DNA of 5,139 nucleotides from Clostridia bacterium. Its GTDB lineage: Bacteria; Bacillota; Clostridia; Oscillospirales; Acutalibacteraceae. The notes under the pieces are model-generated. The model was given only the letters and a program-made list of their open reading frames with translations, made no database searches and was not told the origin of the DNA. Location of the stretch: positions 1 through 5,139 of the forward strand of contig CAAEIG010000117.1 in NCBI GenBank assembly GCA_900755895.1, in the 5' to 3' direction. Position numbers and translations under genes: made by a program. Below are positions 1 through 4,971 of the stretch, in pieces. Each line of letters starts with the position of its first letter. The stretch's first letter is position 1.

Positions 1-444
1 ATACTCCAGGTTGGGATACAGGAAGAAGGCGGTCTTGCCCACGCCGCTGGCCCCTATCATCAGGCAGTGGATGTCGTCGCAGTCCACCAGAGCGTGGATT
101 GTTTGGCGCACCCAGAGCCGTTTGGGGAACGGCGGGTGAATGGTCCTGCCAAACAAATGCAGCTCCGGCGGCACAGGAGGCTTTCCGACAGAACCAAGGA
201 CCAGCCCCTGGGCTTGTGGCCGCTGCTTACCATTTCTCCACACTTGCGGCGTGAACGGAATGTTCTGATAGGTCTTGGAGATCTCCTTCGGAGTTGCCCA
301 GCGTGCGGTTCCATACTGACCATCTCCTACTGTGCGGCTCTTGATGTTGTCCAGTGTGTAGTGCTGGGAGAGCATGGCCAGTCCGCCGATTACAAGGATC
401 GCAGCCGCGACAAACAAAATCAGCGGCCATATATTGTCCTGCAT
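1..444 (-). CDS. VirD4/TraG-type conjugative coupling protein, N-terminal part (partial at left edge)
   Basis: This is an inner-membrane ATPase of the type IV coupling protein family, which brings the relaxase-DNA complex to the conjugation channel. Only the first 148 residues are in the window; the frame is open to the edge. A hydrophobic segment at about residues 6-26 (WPLILFVAAAILVIGGLAML) is the membrane anchor. The motif GDGQYGTARWATPKE at 40-54 is typical of clostridial VirD4-like proteins, and the Walker A loop GASGVGKT lies at 131-138, followed by FFLYPNLEY. A proline-rich stretch (about 88-108) separates the anchor region from the ATPase domain. The start ATG (442-444) is chosen because GAGGTGA precedes it; this Shine-Dalgarno overlaps the stop of the Toprim gene, and only 4 nt separate the two genes, so they are probably translated in sequence. 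The Walker B motif and C-terminal domains lie outside the window. The family call is strong; the subfamily is not resolved. Confidence 0.93.
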   Translation of the reverse strand, partial: MQDNIWPLILFVAAAILVIGGLAMLSQHYTLDNIKSRTVGDGQYGTARWATPKEISKTYQNIPFTPQVWRNGKQRPQAQGLVLGSVGKPPVPPELHLFGRTIHPPFPKRLWVRQTIHALVDCDDIHCLMIGASGVGKTAFFLYPNLEY

Positions 445-448
445 CGCA

Positions 449-1372
449 TCACCTCATTCCCATTGCCATGCCTTGTTTTGGCGCTTCCCGCAGCACACAC
501 AGGTCCTCATTCCAGTCTTTTTGTCCCGGGATCAGACGGTCCGAAGCAATATGGAAGCGCTCGCCCACTTGCTCCGCAATCTTCAGACTGGCCTCATGTC
601 CGGCTCGGTCATTATCCAGGCACAGGTACACCGCCTGGGGTGTTTTCATCCGCTGGAGCATGGTCAGCACCGGAATGGGAGACGTCCCGCAACACGCCAC
701 ATAGCTGTGTTCTTTCCACTCCTCTGGGTAGAGGGTGAGGTACGATAAAAGGTCAATGGGCGCCTCAAATACAAACAGGCTTCCATCTCTGCCCAAGTGG
801 TGGAAACTGTATCGGGGATCGCTGCCCAACACGTTTTGACGGAATGCCTTTCCGATGCTGTTAGTGCTCCGCTTGTGTGCGTGGCGTGCAGTGCCGGTCT
901 CATCCTTGCCGACAAACACTACGTTGTGGTACGTTTCATCTTCATAGAGTACCCCCGCCCGTGCGAAGTGTGTGATCACATCCCGGTCAATATGCCGGTG
1001 TTTCATCAGGTAAGCATACACCCGGCGCATATCCCGGTTAGGGGGAGGCAGCGCAAACGGTTTGGAAGACGGCGGGGTTTTCTCCCTCGCCTGCGGATAG
1101 CACTGTCCCTGCCTCCCGCCCAGGAGCATCGTCACCGCCTCCGGGAAGGTCATTCCGTAGTGTGCTCGGACAAAATCAATGGCGTGGCCGCCGGTCTGGG
1201 TCTCGTGGTCAAACCACTCGCTGCCCCGGATGGTCACACTGTGGTCGGAATCCAGCCGGTAATCCCGGCCAGAGGGGAGGAGCTTTTCCCCCTGCCGCTG
1301 AAGGAACTCAGCCAGATCCACCTCGTTGGCCTGGTGTTTCTGTTCTTCTGTAAAGTAAATAAAGGTTCCCAC
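449..1372 (-). CDS. DUF3991/Toprim domain protein of conjugative element
   Basis: This 307-residue protein belongs to the primase-like DUF3991 plus Toprim group found beside relaxases in clostridial conjugative elements. An N-terminal primase-like region (about 5-90) includes VDLAEFLQRQGEKLLPSG and TGGHAIDFV. It lacks the cysteines of a canonical CHC2 zinc finger. The Toprim fold follows at about 198-290, with the acidic Glu of VFEAPIDLLSY (E203) and the DxD of CLDNDRAGHEA (D253, D255); GQKDWNED at 283-290 is a usual C-terminal signature. A role in DNA processing or priming after transfer is inferred from the family, not shown here. The start is taken as GTG at 1370-1372, 8 nt after GGAGG. 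The frame stays open for 68 further codons upstream, but those run under mazE and have no protein-like character. The upstream neighbour in the transfer direction is the relaxase, with mazEF wedged between them. I see no good leftward promoter, so expression probably depends on read-through from the relaxase. Confidence 0.9.
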   Translation of the reverse strand: MGTFIYFTEEQKHQANEVDLAEFLQRQGEKLLPSGRDYRLDSDHSVTIRGSEWFDHETQTGGHAIDFVRAHYGMTFPEAVTMLLGGRQGQCYPQAREKTPPSSKPFALPPPNRDMRRVYAYLMKHRHIDRDVITHFARAGVLYEDETYHNVVFVGKDETGTARHAHKRSTNSIGKAFRQNVLGSDPRYSFHHLGRDGSLFVFEAPIDLLSYLTLYPEEWKEHSYVACCGTSPIPVLTMLQRMKTPQAVYLCLDNDRAGHEASLKIAEQVGERFHIASDRLIPGQKDWNEDLCVLREAPKQGMAMGMR

Positions 1373-1377
1373 TCGGT

Positions 1378-1385
1378 TCACCTCC
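1378..1385 (-). promoter_or_regulatory. Ribosome binding site deciding the Toprim gene GTG start
   Basis: On the minus strand the sequence reads GGAGGTGA, with 8 nt between GGAGG and a GTG codon at 1372-1370. This fits anti-Shine-Dalgarno pairing well. It argues for the GTG rather than an in-frame ATG about 200 nt further upstream, which lies within mazE. Confidence 0.8.
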
Positions 1386-1419
1386 GGATAAAGTGGGATT
1401 CTGTTCTGAAATGATTTGC

Positions 1420-1448
1420 TTGACTTTTGTTTATACTTTGTATATACT
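1420..1448 (+). promoter_or_regulatory. mazEF promoter
   Basis: The -35 hexamer is TTGACT (1420-1425) and the -10 hexamer is TATACT (1443-1448), separated by exactly 17 bp, close to the housekeeping sigma-A consensus. Transcription would start near 1455, so the leader is very short and the AGGAGG at 1456-1461 would lie at or near the 5' end. An alternative TATACT at 1432-1437 is too close to the -35. The promoter lies just outside the 5' end of the oppositely oriented Toprim gene. Confidence 0.75.
1432..1447. promoter_or_regulatory. Palindromic candidate operator over the mazEF -10 region
   Basis: Two nested palindromes are visible: TATAC-TTT-GTATA (1432-1444) and the self-complementary GTATATAC (1440-1447). 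They cover the spacer and the -10 box. MazE proteins are AbrB-like dimers that repress their own promoters by binding such AT-rich palindromes, so this is the likely autoregulatory site. Binding is inferred, and AT-rich promoter DNA gives short palindromes readily. Confidence 0.5.
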
Positions 1449-1468
1449 GCTTGCGAGGAGGTGTCGTT

Positions 1469-1735
1469 ATGTACGCAACCATTCAAAAATGGGGAAACAG
1501 CCAGGGACTCCGCATCCCTAAGGCGCTCCTGGACGCGGTCGGCCTCCGGGAAAACGACCGGGTGGAGCTGATTCAAGGAGAAGACAGCATCCAGATCAAA
1601 CGAGCGGCCTCAGTCCCTCATCGCACATTGGAGGAGCGCCTAACCTCCTTTTACGGGAAGCCGGTCGATCAGATCGAGCGTCTGGAGGAGCAGGAGTACG
1701 ACTGGGGTGCAGCGGAGGGCCGGGAAGTATGGTGA
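1469..1735 (+). CDS. mazE: MazE-type antitoxin (AbrB-like)
   Basis: This 88-residue antitoxin neutralises MazF by wrapping its C-terminal tail over the toxin. The N-terminal swapped-hairpin AbrB/MazE DNA-binding domain is clear at residues 1-45 (YATIQKWGNSQGLRIPKALL, then VGLRENDRVELI). The C-terminus ends in YDWGAAEGREVW, which closely parallels the MazF-binding tail of E. coli MazE as I recall it. The ATG at 1469 is chosen because AGGAGG (1456-1461) sits 7 nt before it; the frame is open a little further upstream, but that stretch overlaps the promoter. The gene overlaps mazF by 7 nt, as expected for a co-translated pair. It lies antisense to the direction of the transfer genes. Autoregulation through the palindrome over its promoter is likely. 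Confidence 0.94.
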   Translation: MYATIQKWGNSQGLRIPKALLDAVGLRENDRVELIQGEDSIQIKRAASVPHRTLEERLTSFYGKPVDQIERLEEQEYDWGAAEGREVW

Positions 1736-2067
1736 TGATCTTTGAGCAGGGAGACATTGTCTATCTGGATTTTGATCCCCAGGCGGGACATGAGCAGAGG
1801 GGACGCCGGCCTGCCCTGGTGGTCAGCAACAACTTATTCAACCGCGTCAGCAGTCTGACCATGGTCTGCCCGATCACCCATACAGACCGCAATCACCCTT
1901 TCCATCTCCGTTTGGATGAGCGAACCAAGACAGACGGGGTGATCCTATGCGATCAGGCCCGCATGCTGGACCTGAACAGCCGGCACGCCTCTTTTGTGGA
2001 GAAGGCTCCTGATGATATTTTTGCAGAGGCAGTGGACATGATCACCAGCTTTATTGAGATTAAATAG
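1729..2067 (+). CDS. mazF: MazF-type mRNA interferase toxin (PemK/MazF family)
   Basis: This 112-residue endoribonuclease is the toxin of the pair; family members cleave single-stranded RNA at short specific sequences and arrest growth. The conserved opening GDIVYLDFDPQAGHEQRGRRPALVVS spans residues 8-33. E22 and R27 correspond to the Glu and the catalytic Arg of E. coli MazF, and T50 in VCPITH sits where the second catalytic residue lies. The conserved TDGVILCDQARMLD segment follows, so the enzyme looks intact and full length. The ATG at 1729 overlaps the mazE stop and is preceded by GGAGGG (1714-1719). An in-frame ATG at 1735 is possible but poorly spaced. The cleavage sequence cannot be read from the protein. 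The stop is 7 bp from the stop of the convergent relaxase gene, leaving no room for a terminator between them. Confidence 0.95.
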   Translation: MVMIFEQGDIVYLDFDPQAGHEQRGRRPALVVSNNLFNRVSSLTMVCPITHTDRNHPFHLRLDERTKTDGVILCDQARMLDLNSRHASFVEKAPDDIFAEAVDMITSFIEIK

Positions 2068-2074
2068 CTGCGGT

Positions 2075-3550
2075 CTACTTCATCTGAATTTCCTCATTCT
2101 CATGGTCATCGGCCTTATGGCCCATGGCCATTTTCTTTTCCAGAAGCTGTCGCCGGCGTTTACGGTCGATTTGAAGGCCGCGCTGCATGGTGTCCGTCAT
2201 ACAGCGATCCTCAAAGATTCTACCCATGTGGTAGAACATCCGGGAGACTGCCGCAGCCACAGCAGGTCCTTTTTCCTGCTCTGAGGGTTTGGAGCGCTCC
2301 GGCGCAGCAGGGCGAATGGAGTCATCCTTCTTCGTCGTCTCTGCCTGGTTCCCGTCAGGTTGATCGTTTGGCAGTTCTGAGGCATTTGGTATCTCTGCTC
2401 GCCCCTGCGAATGCTCTTTCGAGAGGGCCTCGGTCTGCGACAAGCGTAGGGCCTCCTGGATCACCATGTTGCGCACAGCCTTGAACTCTTTCTGCTGGGA
2501 GAGCGGCACGCGCCGGGGCGGCTGTTGGGAGTAGGTGCGGCAGATCTCCTCCTGCATCTGATACCACAAATCGTAGGCGGCGGCCACACGCTCATCTCTG
2601 GCCAGCTCATCCACGATCTCATCCACAATGCCCTTCGTCTTAGGCGGCAGGTAGCCGTACACCTTTTTACCCTTTGTGGTTTGAAGCCGCAGAGCGAGCG
2701 CAGTGGTTAGCTGTTCCAAATGCGGGTTGTCTCTATTACCATTCCGCATCTGTCGGATCAGCTCCTCCATGGCCAGCCGTGCCTCCCGCTGGGTGGACGC
2801 CCGATACTCTGTCTTCTGCTCGTAGACATGGAACAGGTCGTCCCGGAAGATCCTCCGGGCGAAGGCGGATTTGACCTGCTGGATGCCCTGCTTGGTCAGG
2901 TATCCCTCCTTGGGATCTGAGGAGAACACCACCATGTGGATGTGGACGCTTTGCTCCTTCCCGTGGAAGGCGGCGTACCAACGCAGGTGGTCCGGCGAGA
3001 TTTTATACCCCTTTGCGATGTCTGAAAGGCAGGCATTGACCAGTGCGCGCCAGTTCTCCGCCGTGTCGTAGCCCAACCGTTCCGCGTCCTCCCGGCGGAT
3101 GGCGACCACCGGCGTCCACACATTTCCTGTGTGATCCGCCACCTCCCGAATCGCTTGGGAGAGGTTCTGCACCTTGCCGCCCGGCCCCCAGAGGCCGTGC
3201 TCTCCCTGGAGTTCTACGCCGGGACGGTGTGCCACATAGTCCAGATAGTTCTCCCGCTGACTCATGGCCTCCACAAAATCCTCCCGCACCTGCTGGATAA
3301 AGACGGAGGCGGTTTCCCTGGTGGGGGTGGACTGGTAGTCCTCATACTCCAGCAGCTCCAGAGCGTCTGGGAAATCCCGAAGGAGCCTGCGGATGTACTC
3401 TTGCTGCTTTTTTGTGGCAGGCCGGTCTCCGTGCTCCTCCGGGAGCACTTCCACACCGGGGCGGGTCGCCACATACCGGGTGCGGTTGGCCAGCTTGGCC
3501 GCGTTCCGACCTCCCTTCAGGTAGGGGGACATGAAACGGATGCGGCTCAC
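2075..3550 (-). CDS. MobP3/MobL-type relaxase
   Basis: This 491-residue relaxase would nick the element at its origin of transfer, stay covalently bound to the 5' end and lead the strand into the recipient. The N-terminus SRIRFMSPYLKGG and the signatures NRTRYVATRPGVE (22-34), GNVWTPVVAIRREDAERLGYD (142-162) and HLRWYAAFHGKEQSVHIHMVVFSSDP (188-213) are those of the MobP3 group. The metal-binding HxH is H203 and H205. The catalytic tyrosine is not certain; Y26 and Y105 are candidates. KKVYGYLPPKTKGIVDEIVDEL (296-317) marks the conserved middle region, after which the C-terminus (about 375-430) is polar and low-complexity. It ends in a basic-then-acidic tail (KRRRQLLEKK, then DDHENEE). The GTG start at 3548-3550 overlaps the stop of the accessory gene as GTGA. 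With only a weak Shine-Dalgarno, translational coupling is likely. The stop is TAG. Confidence 0.93.
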   Translation of the reverse strand: MSRIRFMSPYLKGGRNAAKLANRTRYVATRPGVEVLPEEHGDRPATKKQQEYIRRLLRDFPDALELLEYEDYQSTPTRETASVFIQQVREDFVEAMSQRENYLDYVAHRPGVELQGEHGLWGPGGKVQNLSQAIREVADHTGNVWTPVVAIRREDAERLGYDTAENWRALVNACLSDIAKGYKISPDHLRWYAAFHGKEQSVHIHMVVFSSDPKEGYLTKQGIQQVKSAFARRIFRDDLFHVYEQKTEYRASTQREARLAMEELIRQMRNGNRDNPHLEQLTTALALRLQTTKGKKVYGYLPPKTKGIVDEIVDELARDERVAAAYDLWYQMQEEICRTYSQQPPRRVPLSQQKEFKAVRNMVIQEALRLSQTEALSKEHSQGRAEIPNASELPNDQPDGNQAETTKKDDSIRPAAPERSKPSEQEKGPAVAAAVSRMFYHMGRIFEDRCMTDTMQRGLQIDRKRRRQLLEKKMAMGHKADDHENEEIQMK

Positions 3551-3969
3551 AGTCCATCATCCAGAAGCCGCCGCTGCTGGTCCAGCGCGCGGTCGAAGCT
3601 GATCTGTCCATTGGTGCGCTTCACCTCGTCCACCGCGTAGGCGCGCAGCTCCCGCCGGTTGATGGGGTCGGCACGAAAGTGAGCGGCGATGGTGTGTCCC
3701 ATCATGTTCAACTCCACACACCACTTGAAGATCATGGCGCGCAGCCGGTTGGAGTTGTCCGCCACGATTCCCTGGAGTGTATCCACCAAGGCCTGGGACA
3801 GATACTCCGAGGTGTCCTCGGTGGCCAGGTAGCCCATATAGAACCGCAGGGCTTTTTCGATGAACTCACTGCGGGTGCTGCAGTTGTCCTCCTCCAGCCA
3901 GCTGTCCATGCGGCGGATCACACCGGGGGACAACCAAACCGCAGTCCTCTTTTTGTTTTCGTCCGACAT
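3547..3969 (-). CDS. Ribbon-helix-helix relaxosome accessory protein (MobC-like role)
   Basis: This 140-residue protein sits directly ahead of the relaxase and overlaps it by 4 nt. The N-terminus reads as a ribbon-helix-helix domain: a beta strand KRTAVWLS (7-14), a first helix with VIRRMDSWLEED (17-28), and the typical second helix STRSEFIEKALRFYMGYL (31-48). A mainly helical C-terminal region follows (SEYLSQALVDTLQGIV and NRLRAMIFKWCVELNMM), ending in a conserved-looking EVKRTNGQISFDRAL. Small RHH proteins next to relaxases usually bind origin-of-transfer DNA and load or position the relaxase, and they often repress their own operon; that role is inferred. The start at 3967-3969 is chosen because GGAGG lies 8 nt upstream. 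An in-frame ATG five codons earlier overlaps that Shine-Dalgarno. No convincing leftward promoter is visible ahead of it. Confidence 0.85.
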   Translation of the reverse strand: MSDENKKRTAVWLSPGVIRRMDSWLEEDNCSTRSEFIEKALRFYMGYLATEDTSEYLSQALVDTLQGIVADNSNRLRAMIFKWCVELNMMGHTIAAHFRADPINRRELRAYAVDEVKRTNGQISFDRALDQQRRLLDDGL

Positions 3970-3977
3970 ATCTGCTG

Positions 3978-3982
3978 CCTCC
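3978..3982 (-). promoter_or_regulatory. Ribosome binding site deciding the accessory protein start
   Basis: GGAGG on the minus strand, 8 nt before the ATG at 3969-3967. The upstream in-frame ATG (3984-3982) shares bases with this motif and has no Shine-Dalgarno of its own, so the shorter protein is preferred. Confidence 0.75.
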
Positions 3983-3983
3983 A

Positions 3984-4000
3984 TTCAAAAATTTCTTGAA
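3984..4000. promoter_or_regulatory. 17-bp imperfect palindrome between accessory gene and mntA
   Basis: The sequence TTCAAAAATTTCTTGAA has TTCAA/TTGAA arms and pairs at 7 of 8 positions around a central T. It covers most of the mntA -35 box on one side and lies 14 bp from the accessory gene start on the other. It could be an operator for MntA-HepT, for the RHH protein, or for both. Which protein binds, if any, is not shown by the sequence. Confidence 0.45.
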
Positions 4001-4024
4001 GAGTGGTTGAGGGTGGGGTACAAT
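3996..4024 (+). promoter_or_regulatory. mntA-hepT promoter
   Basis: The -35 hexamer is TTGAAG (3996-4001) and the -10 hexamer is TACAAT (4019-4024), separated by 17 bp. The predicted start near 4031 leaves a leader of about 30 nt containing the GGAGG of mntA. The spacer is unusually G-rich (GTGG, GAGGG, TGGGG). The promoter faces away from the relaxosome genes. Confidence 0.7.
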
Positions 4025-4046
4025 AGAGATACCAAGTAGTGCATCG

Positions 4047-4051
4047 GGAGG
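4047..4051 (+). promoter_or_regulatory. Ribosome binding site deciding the mntA GTG start
   Basis: GGAGG lies 8 nt before GTG at 4060-4062. An earlier in-frame GTG at 4039 would place the Shine-Dalgarno inside the coding region and has no ribosome binding site of its own, so 4060 is preferred. Confidence 0.75.
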
Positions 4052-4059
4052 TGTCTTCT

Positions 4060-4359
4060 GTGAGTAAAATCTACACGGTGCCAGAACTGCAGACCGTACT
4101 TTCGCCCATCTTTCGTGAGCACGGAGTGAAGAAAGCAACCCTGTTCGGCTCTTATGCCAAGGGGGGCGCAACCTCGCGCAGCGATGTAGACCTGCTGGTG
4201 GACAGCGGCCTGCGCGGCTTGGCGTTTTTTGGTTTGCTGGAGCGGGTGAGCGAGGCTCTGGAGACGCCGGTGGACCTGATCGACGTGACCCAAATTGAGA
4301 AGGGATCTGAGATTGAGCGGGAGATTCAGAGAAGCGGGGTGGCTCTGTTTGAACAATAA
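4060..4359 (+). CDS. mntA: MntA-type minimal nucleotidyltransferase antitoxin
   Basis: This 99-residue minimal nucleotidyltransferase is the antitoxin of a HEPN-MNT pair. The family signature is LFGSYAKGGATSRSDVDLLV (28-47), with G30-S31 and the metal-binding D42 and D44; a third acidic residue is D72 in PVDLIDV. All three acids are present, so the enzyme should be active. Characterised members inactivate HepT by adding AMP units to the tyrosine of its active-site motif; that mechanism is known for the family and inferred here. The start is GTG at 4060. The gene ends within hepT (11-nt overlap) and is read from its own promoter, divergent from the relaxosome genes. Acting as a repressor of the promoter is possible, but no DNA-binding domain is visible. 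Confidence 0.93.
   Translation: MSKIYTVPELQTVLSPIFREHGVKKATLFGSYAKGGATSRSDVDLLVDSGLRGLAFFGLLERVSEALETPVDLIDVTQIEKGSEIEREIQRSGVALFEQ
4336..4342 (+). promoter_or_regulatory. Ribosome binding site supporting the hepT TTG start
   Basis: GGGGTGG inside the end of mntA lies 6 nt before TTG at 4349-4351. The only other in-frame start, ATG at 4295, would add 18 residues of arginine-rich shadow sequence. The resulting N-terminus MNNKDQIVLRKI looks like a HepT start. Confidence 0.6.
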
Positions 4360-4696
4360 GGACCAAATCGTTCTGCGCAAGATCCAGGGACACATCGAAT
4401 CCATCCTGCGCTACTGCGAAGGTATCCAAAGTTTTCAGGAGTTTCAGAGCAACTCCATGCGGGTGGAAGCTACGGTGTTTAACCTCATGCAGATCGGCGA
4501 GCTTGCGAAGGAGTCGCTCAGCGATGAGGTCAAAGCGCAGCTCACCACAATCCCGTGGCCGCAGCTGTACGGCATGCGCAACCGGATCGTGCATGGGTAC
4601 TCCGGCGTGAATATGAACATCGTGTGGGATACGATCCAGATGGATCTGCCGGAACTGCTGAGCGAACTGCAGGCCGTTCAGACAGGAGTAGAGTAA
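4349..4696 (+). CDS. hepT: HepT-type HEPN-domain toxin ribonuclease
   Basis: This 115-residue helical HEPN-domain protein is the toxin partner of MntA. Residues 38-60 (RVEATVFNLMQIGELAKESLSDE) match the conserved core helix of HepT proteins. The catalytic Rx4HxY motif is intact as R77-N-R-I-V-H82-G-Y84, preceded by IPWPQLYGM. Characterised family members are RNases, with tRNA cleavage reported for some, and Tyr84 is the expected site of AMP addition by MntA. The target is not readable from sequence. The start is taken as TTG at 4349, inside mntA, giving an 11-nt overlap and probable translational coupling. A weak start codon for the toxin would help keep antitoxin in excess. A hairpin terminator follows 6 nt after the stop, so the pair forms a closed bicistronic unit. 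Confidence 0.93.
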   Translation: MNNKDQIVLRKIQGHIESILRYCEGIQSFQEFQSNSMRVEATVFNLMQIGELAKESLSDEVKAQLTTIPWPQLYGMRNRIVHGYSGVNMNIVWDTIQMDLPELLSELQAVQTGVE

Positions 4697-4702
4697 GGAT
4701 AG

Positions 4703-4750
4703 AACGCGAGATCAGGAGAAAATCTCCCGGTCTCGCGTTTGGCCGTTTTT
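4703..4750 (+). terminator. Intrinsic terminator after hepT
   Basis: The arms AACGCGAGA (4703-4711) and TCTCGCGTT (4731-4739) pair perfectly. An inner GGAGA/TCTCC stem (4715-4719 with 4723-4727) closes on AAA, and the two stems are joined by 3-nt internal loops. A run of five T follows at 4746-4750 after a short GC spacer. The placement right after the hepT stop fits. There is no T run on the minus strand, so leftward transcripts should pass it more easily. Confidence 0.75.
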
Positions 4751-4801
4751 ATGACCGTGACACAGCGCAACCCCTTGCCACACCGCAGATTCAGGGGTTA
4801 A

Positions 4802-4910
4802 CGACCACCTAAAACCGCAGAAGCCTGTGATTCCGACCACCTAGGCCAAATCCGGGAAAGCCCCGCACTGCTGGGCTTTGTGGGTGGGAGGCGGTCGCTT
4901 GCGACCACCT
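4802..4910 (+). repeat. Three direct copies of CGACCACCT
   Basis: Identical 9-mers lie at 4802-4810, 4834-4842 and 4902-4910, in the same orientation, with start-to-start distances of 32 and 68 bp. The last two share TTNCGACCACCT. The third copy forms the right arm of the hairpin at 4886-4913. Spaced direct repeats of this kind commonly serve as binding sites for relaxosome or partition RHH proteins; that role is inferred. Confidence 0.6.
4857..4879. repeat. Inverted repeat AAAGCCC/GGGCTTT
   Basis: Seven-bp perfect arms at 4857-4863 and 4873-4879 are separated by 9 nt. Two inner GC pairs (4865-4866 with 4870-4871) could extend the stem around a C-T mismatch and a 3-nt loop. There is no T run, so it is not a good terminator. 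Confidence 0.5.
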
Positions 4911-4913
4911 CCC
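4886..4913. repeat. Strong hairpin, 12 bp with one mismatch
   Basis: GGGAGG (4886-4891) pairs with CCTCCC (4908-4913), and GGTCGC (4893-4898) pairs with GCGACC (4901-4906). One C-A mismatch and a 2-nt TT loop complete it. It is immediately followed by TTTATCCTCG. This is the longest inverted repeat in the gene-free region and is similar in placement to the relaxase recognition hairpin of known transfer origins. Confidence 0.6.
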
Positions 4914-4951
4914 TTTATCCTCGTACTAAAATCGAACGCCCCCAATCCCGG

Positions 4952-4971
4952 GGAAATTTGCGGAAATCTGC
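4952..4971 (+). repeat. Tandem 10-bp repeat GGAAATYTGC
   Basis: GGAAATTTGC and GGAAATCTGC are directly adjacent and differ at one base. The 10-bp period would place both copies on the same face of the DNA helix, as in a protein-binding site. Confidence 0.5.

Noticed and set aside
67..738. Long plus-strand open frame opposite the coupling protein and Toprim genes
   Set aside because: It runs antisense across two well-supported genes, has no recognisable domain and has a composition typical of the reverse complement of GC-rich coding DNA.
797..1414. 205-residue plus-strand open frame opposite the Toprim gene
   Set aside because: The minus-strand frame encodes a clear Toprim protein. This one is a shadow without a Shine-Dalgarno or family motif.
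1373..1576. N-terminal extension of the Toprim protein to an ATG at 1576
   Set aside because: These 68 codons overlap mazE and its promoter and do not look like the family's N-terminus. A strong Shine-Dalgarno supports the GTG at 1372.
3131..3640. 169-residue plus-strand open frame opposite the relaxase and accessory genes
   Set aside because: It is antisense to conserved relaxase and RHH sequence, has no motif and spans the boundary of two real genes.
3985..4040. Leftward promoter for the accessory-relaxase operon
   Set aside because: I tested TTGGTA, TTGTAC and TATTGT on the minus strand as hexamers, and none has a partner at 16-18 bp spacing. Transcription may come from further right.
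3866..4594. 242-residue minus-strand open frame across mntA-hepT
   Set aside because: Both mntA and hepT have intact catalytic motifs on the plus strand. The minus frame is Pro/Arg/Ser-rich and runs into the accessory gene in the wrong frame.
4703..4739. Hairpin as a CRISPR repeat or attachment site
   Set aside because: It occurs once, directly after a stop codon and before a T run, so a terminator explains it. No CRISPR array or integrase gene is in the window.
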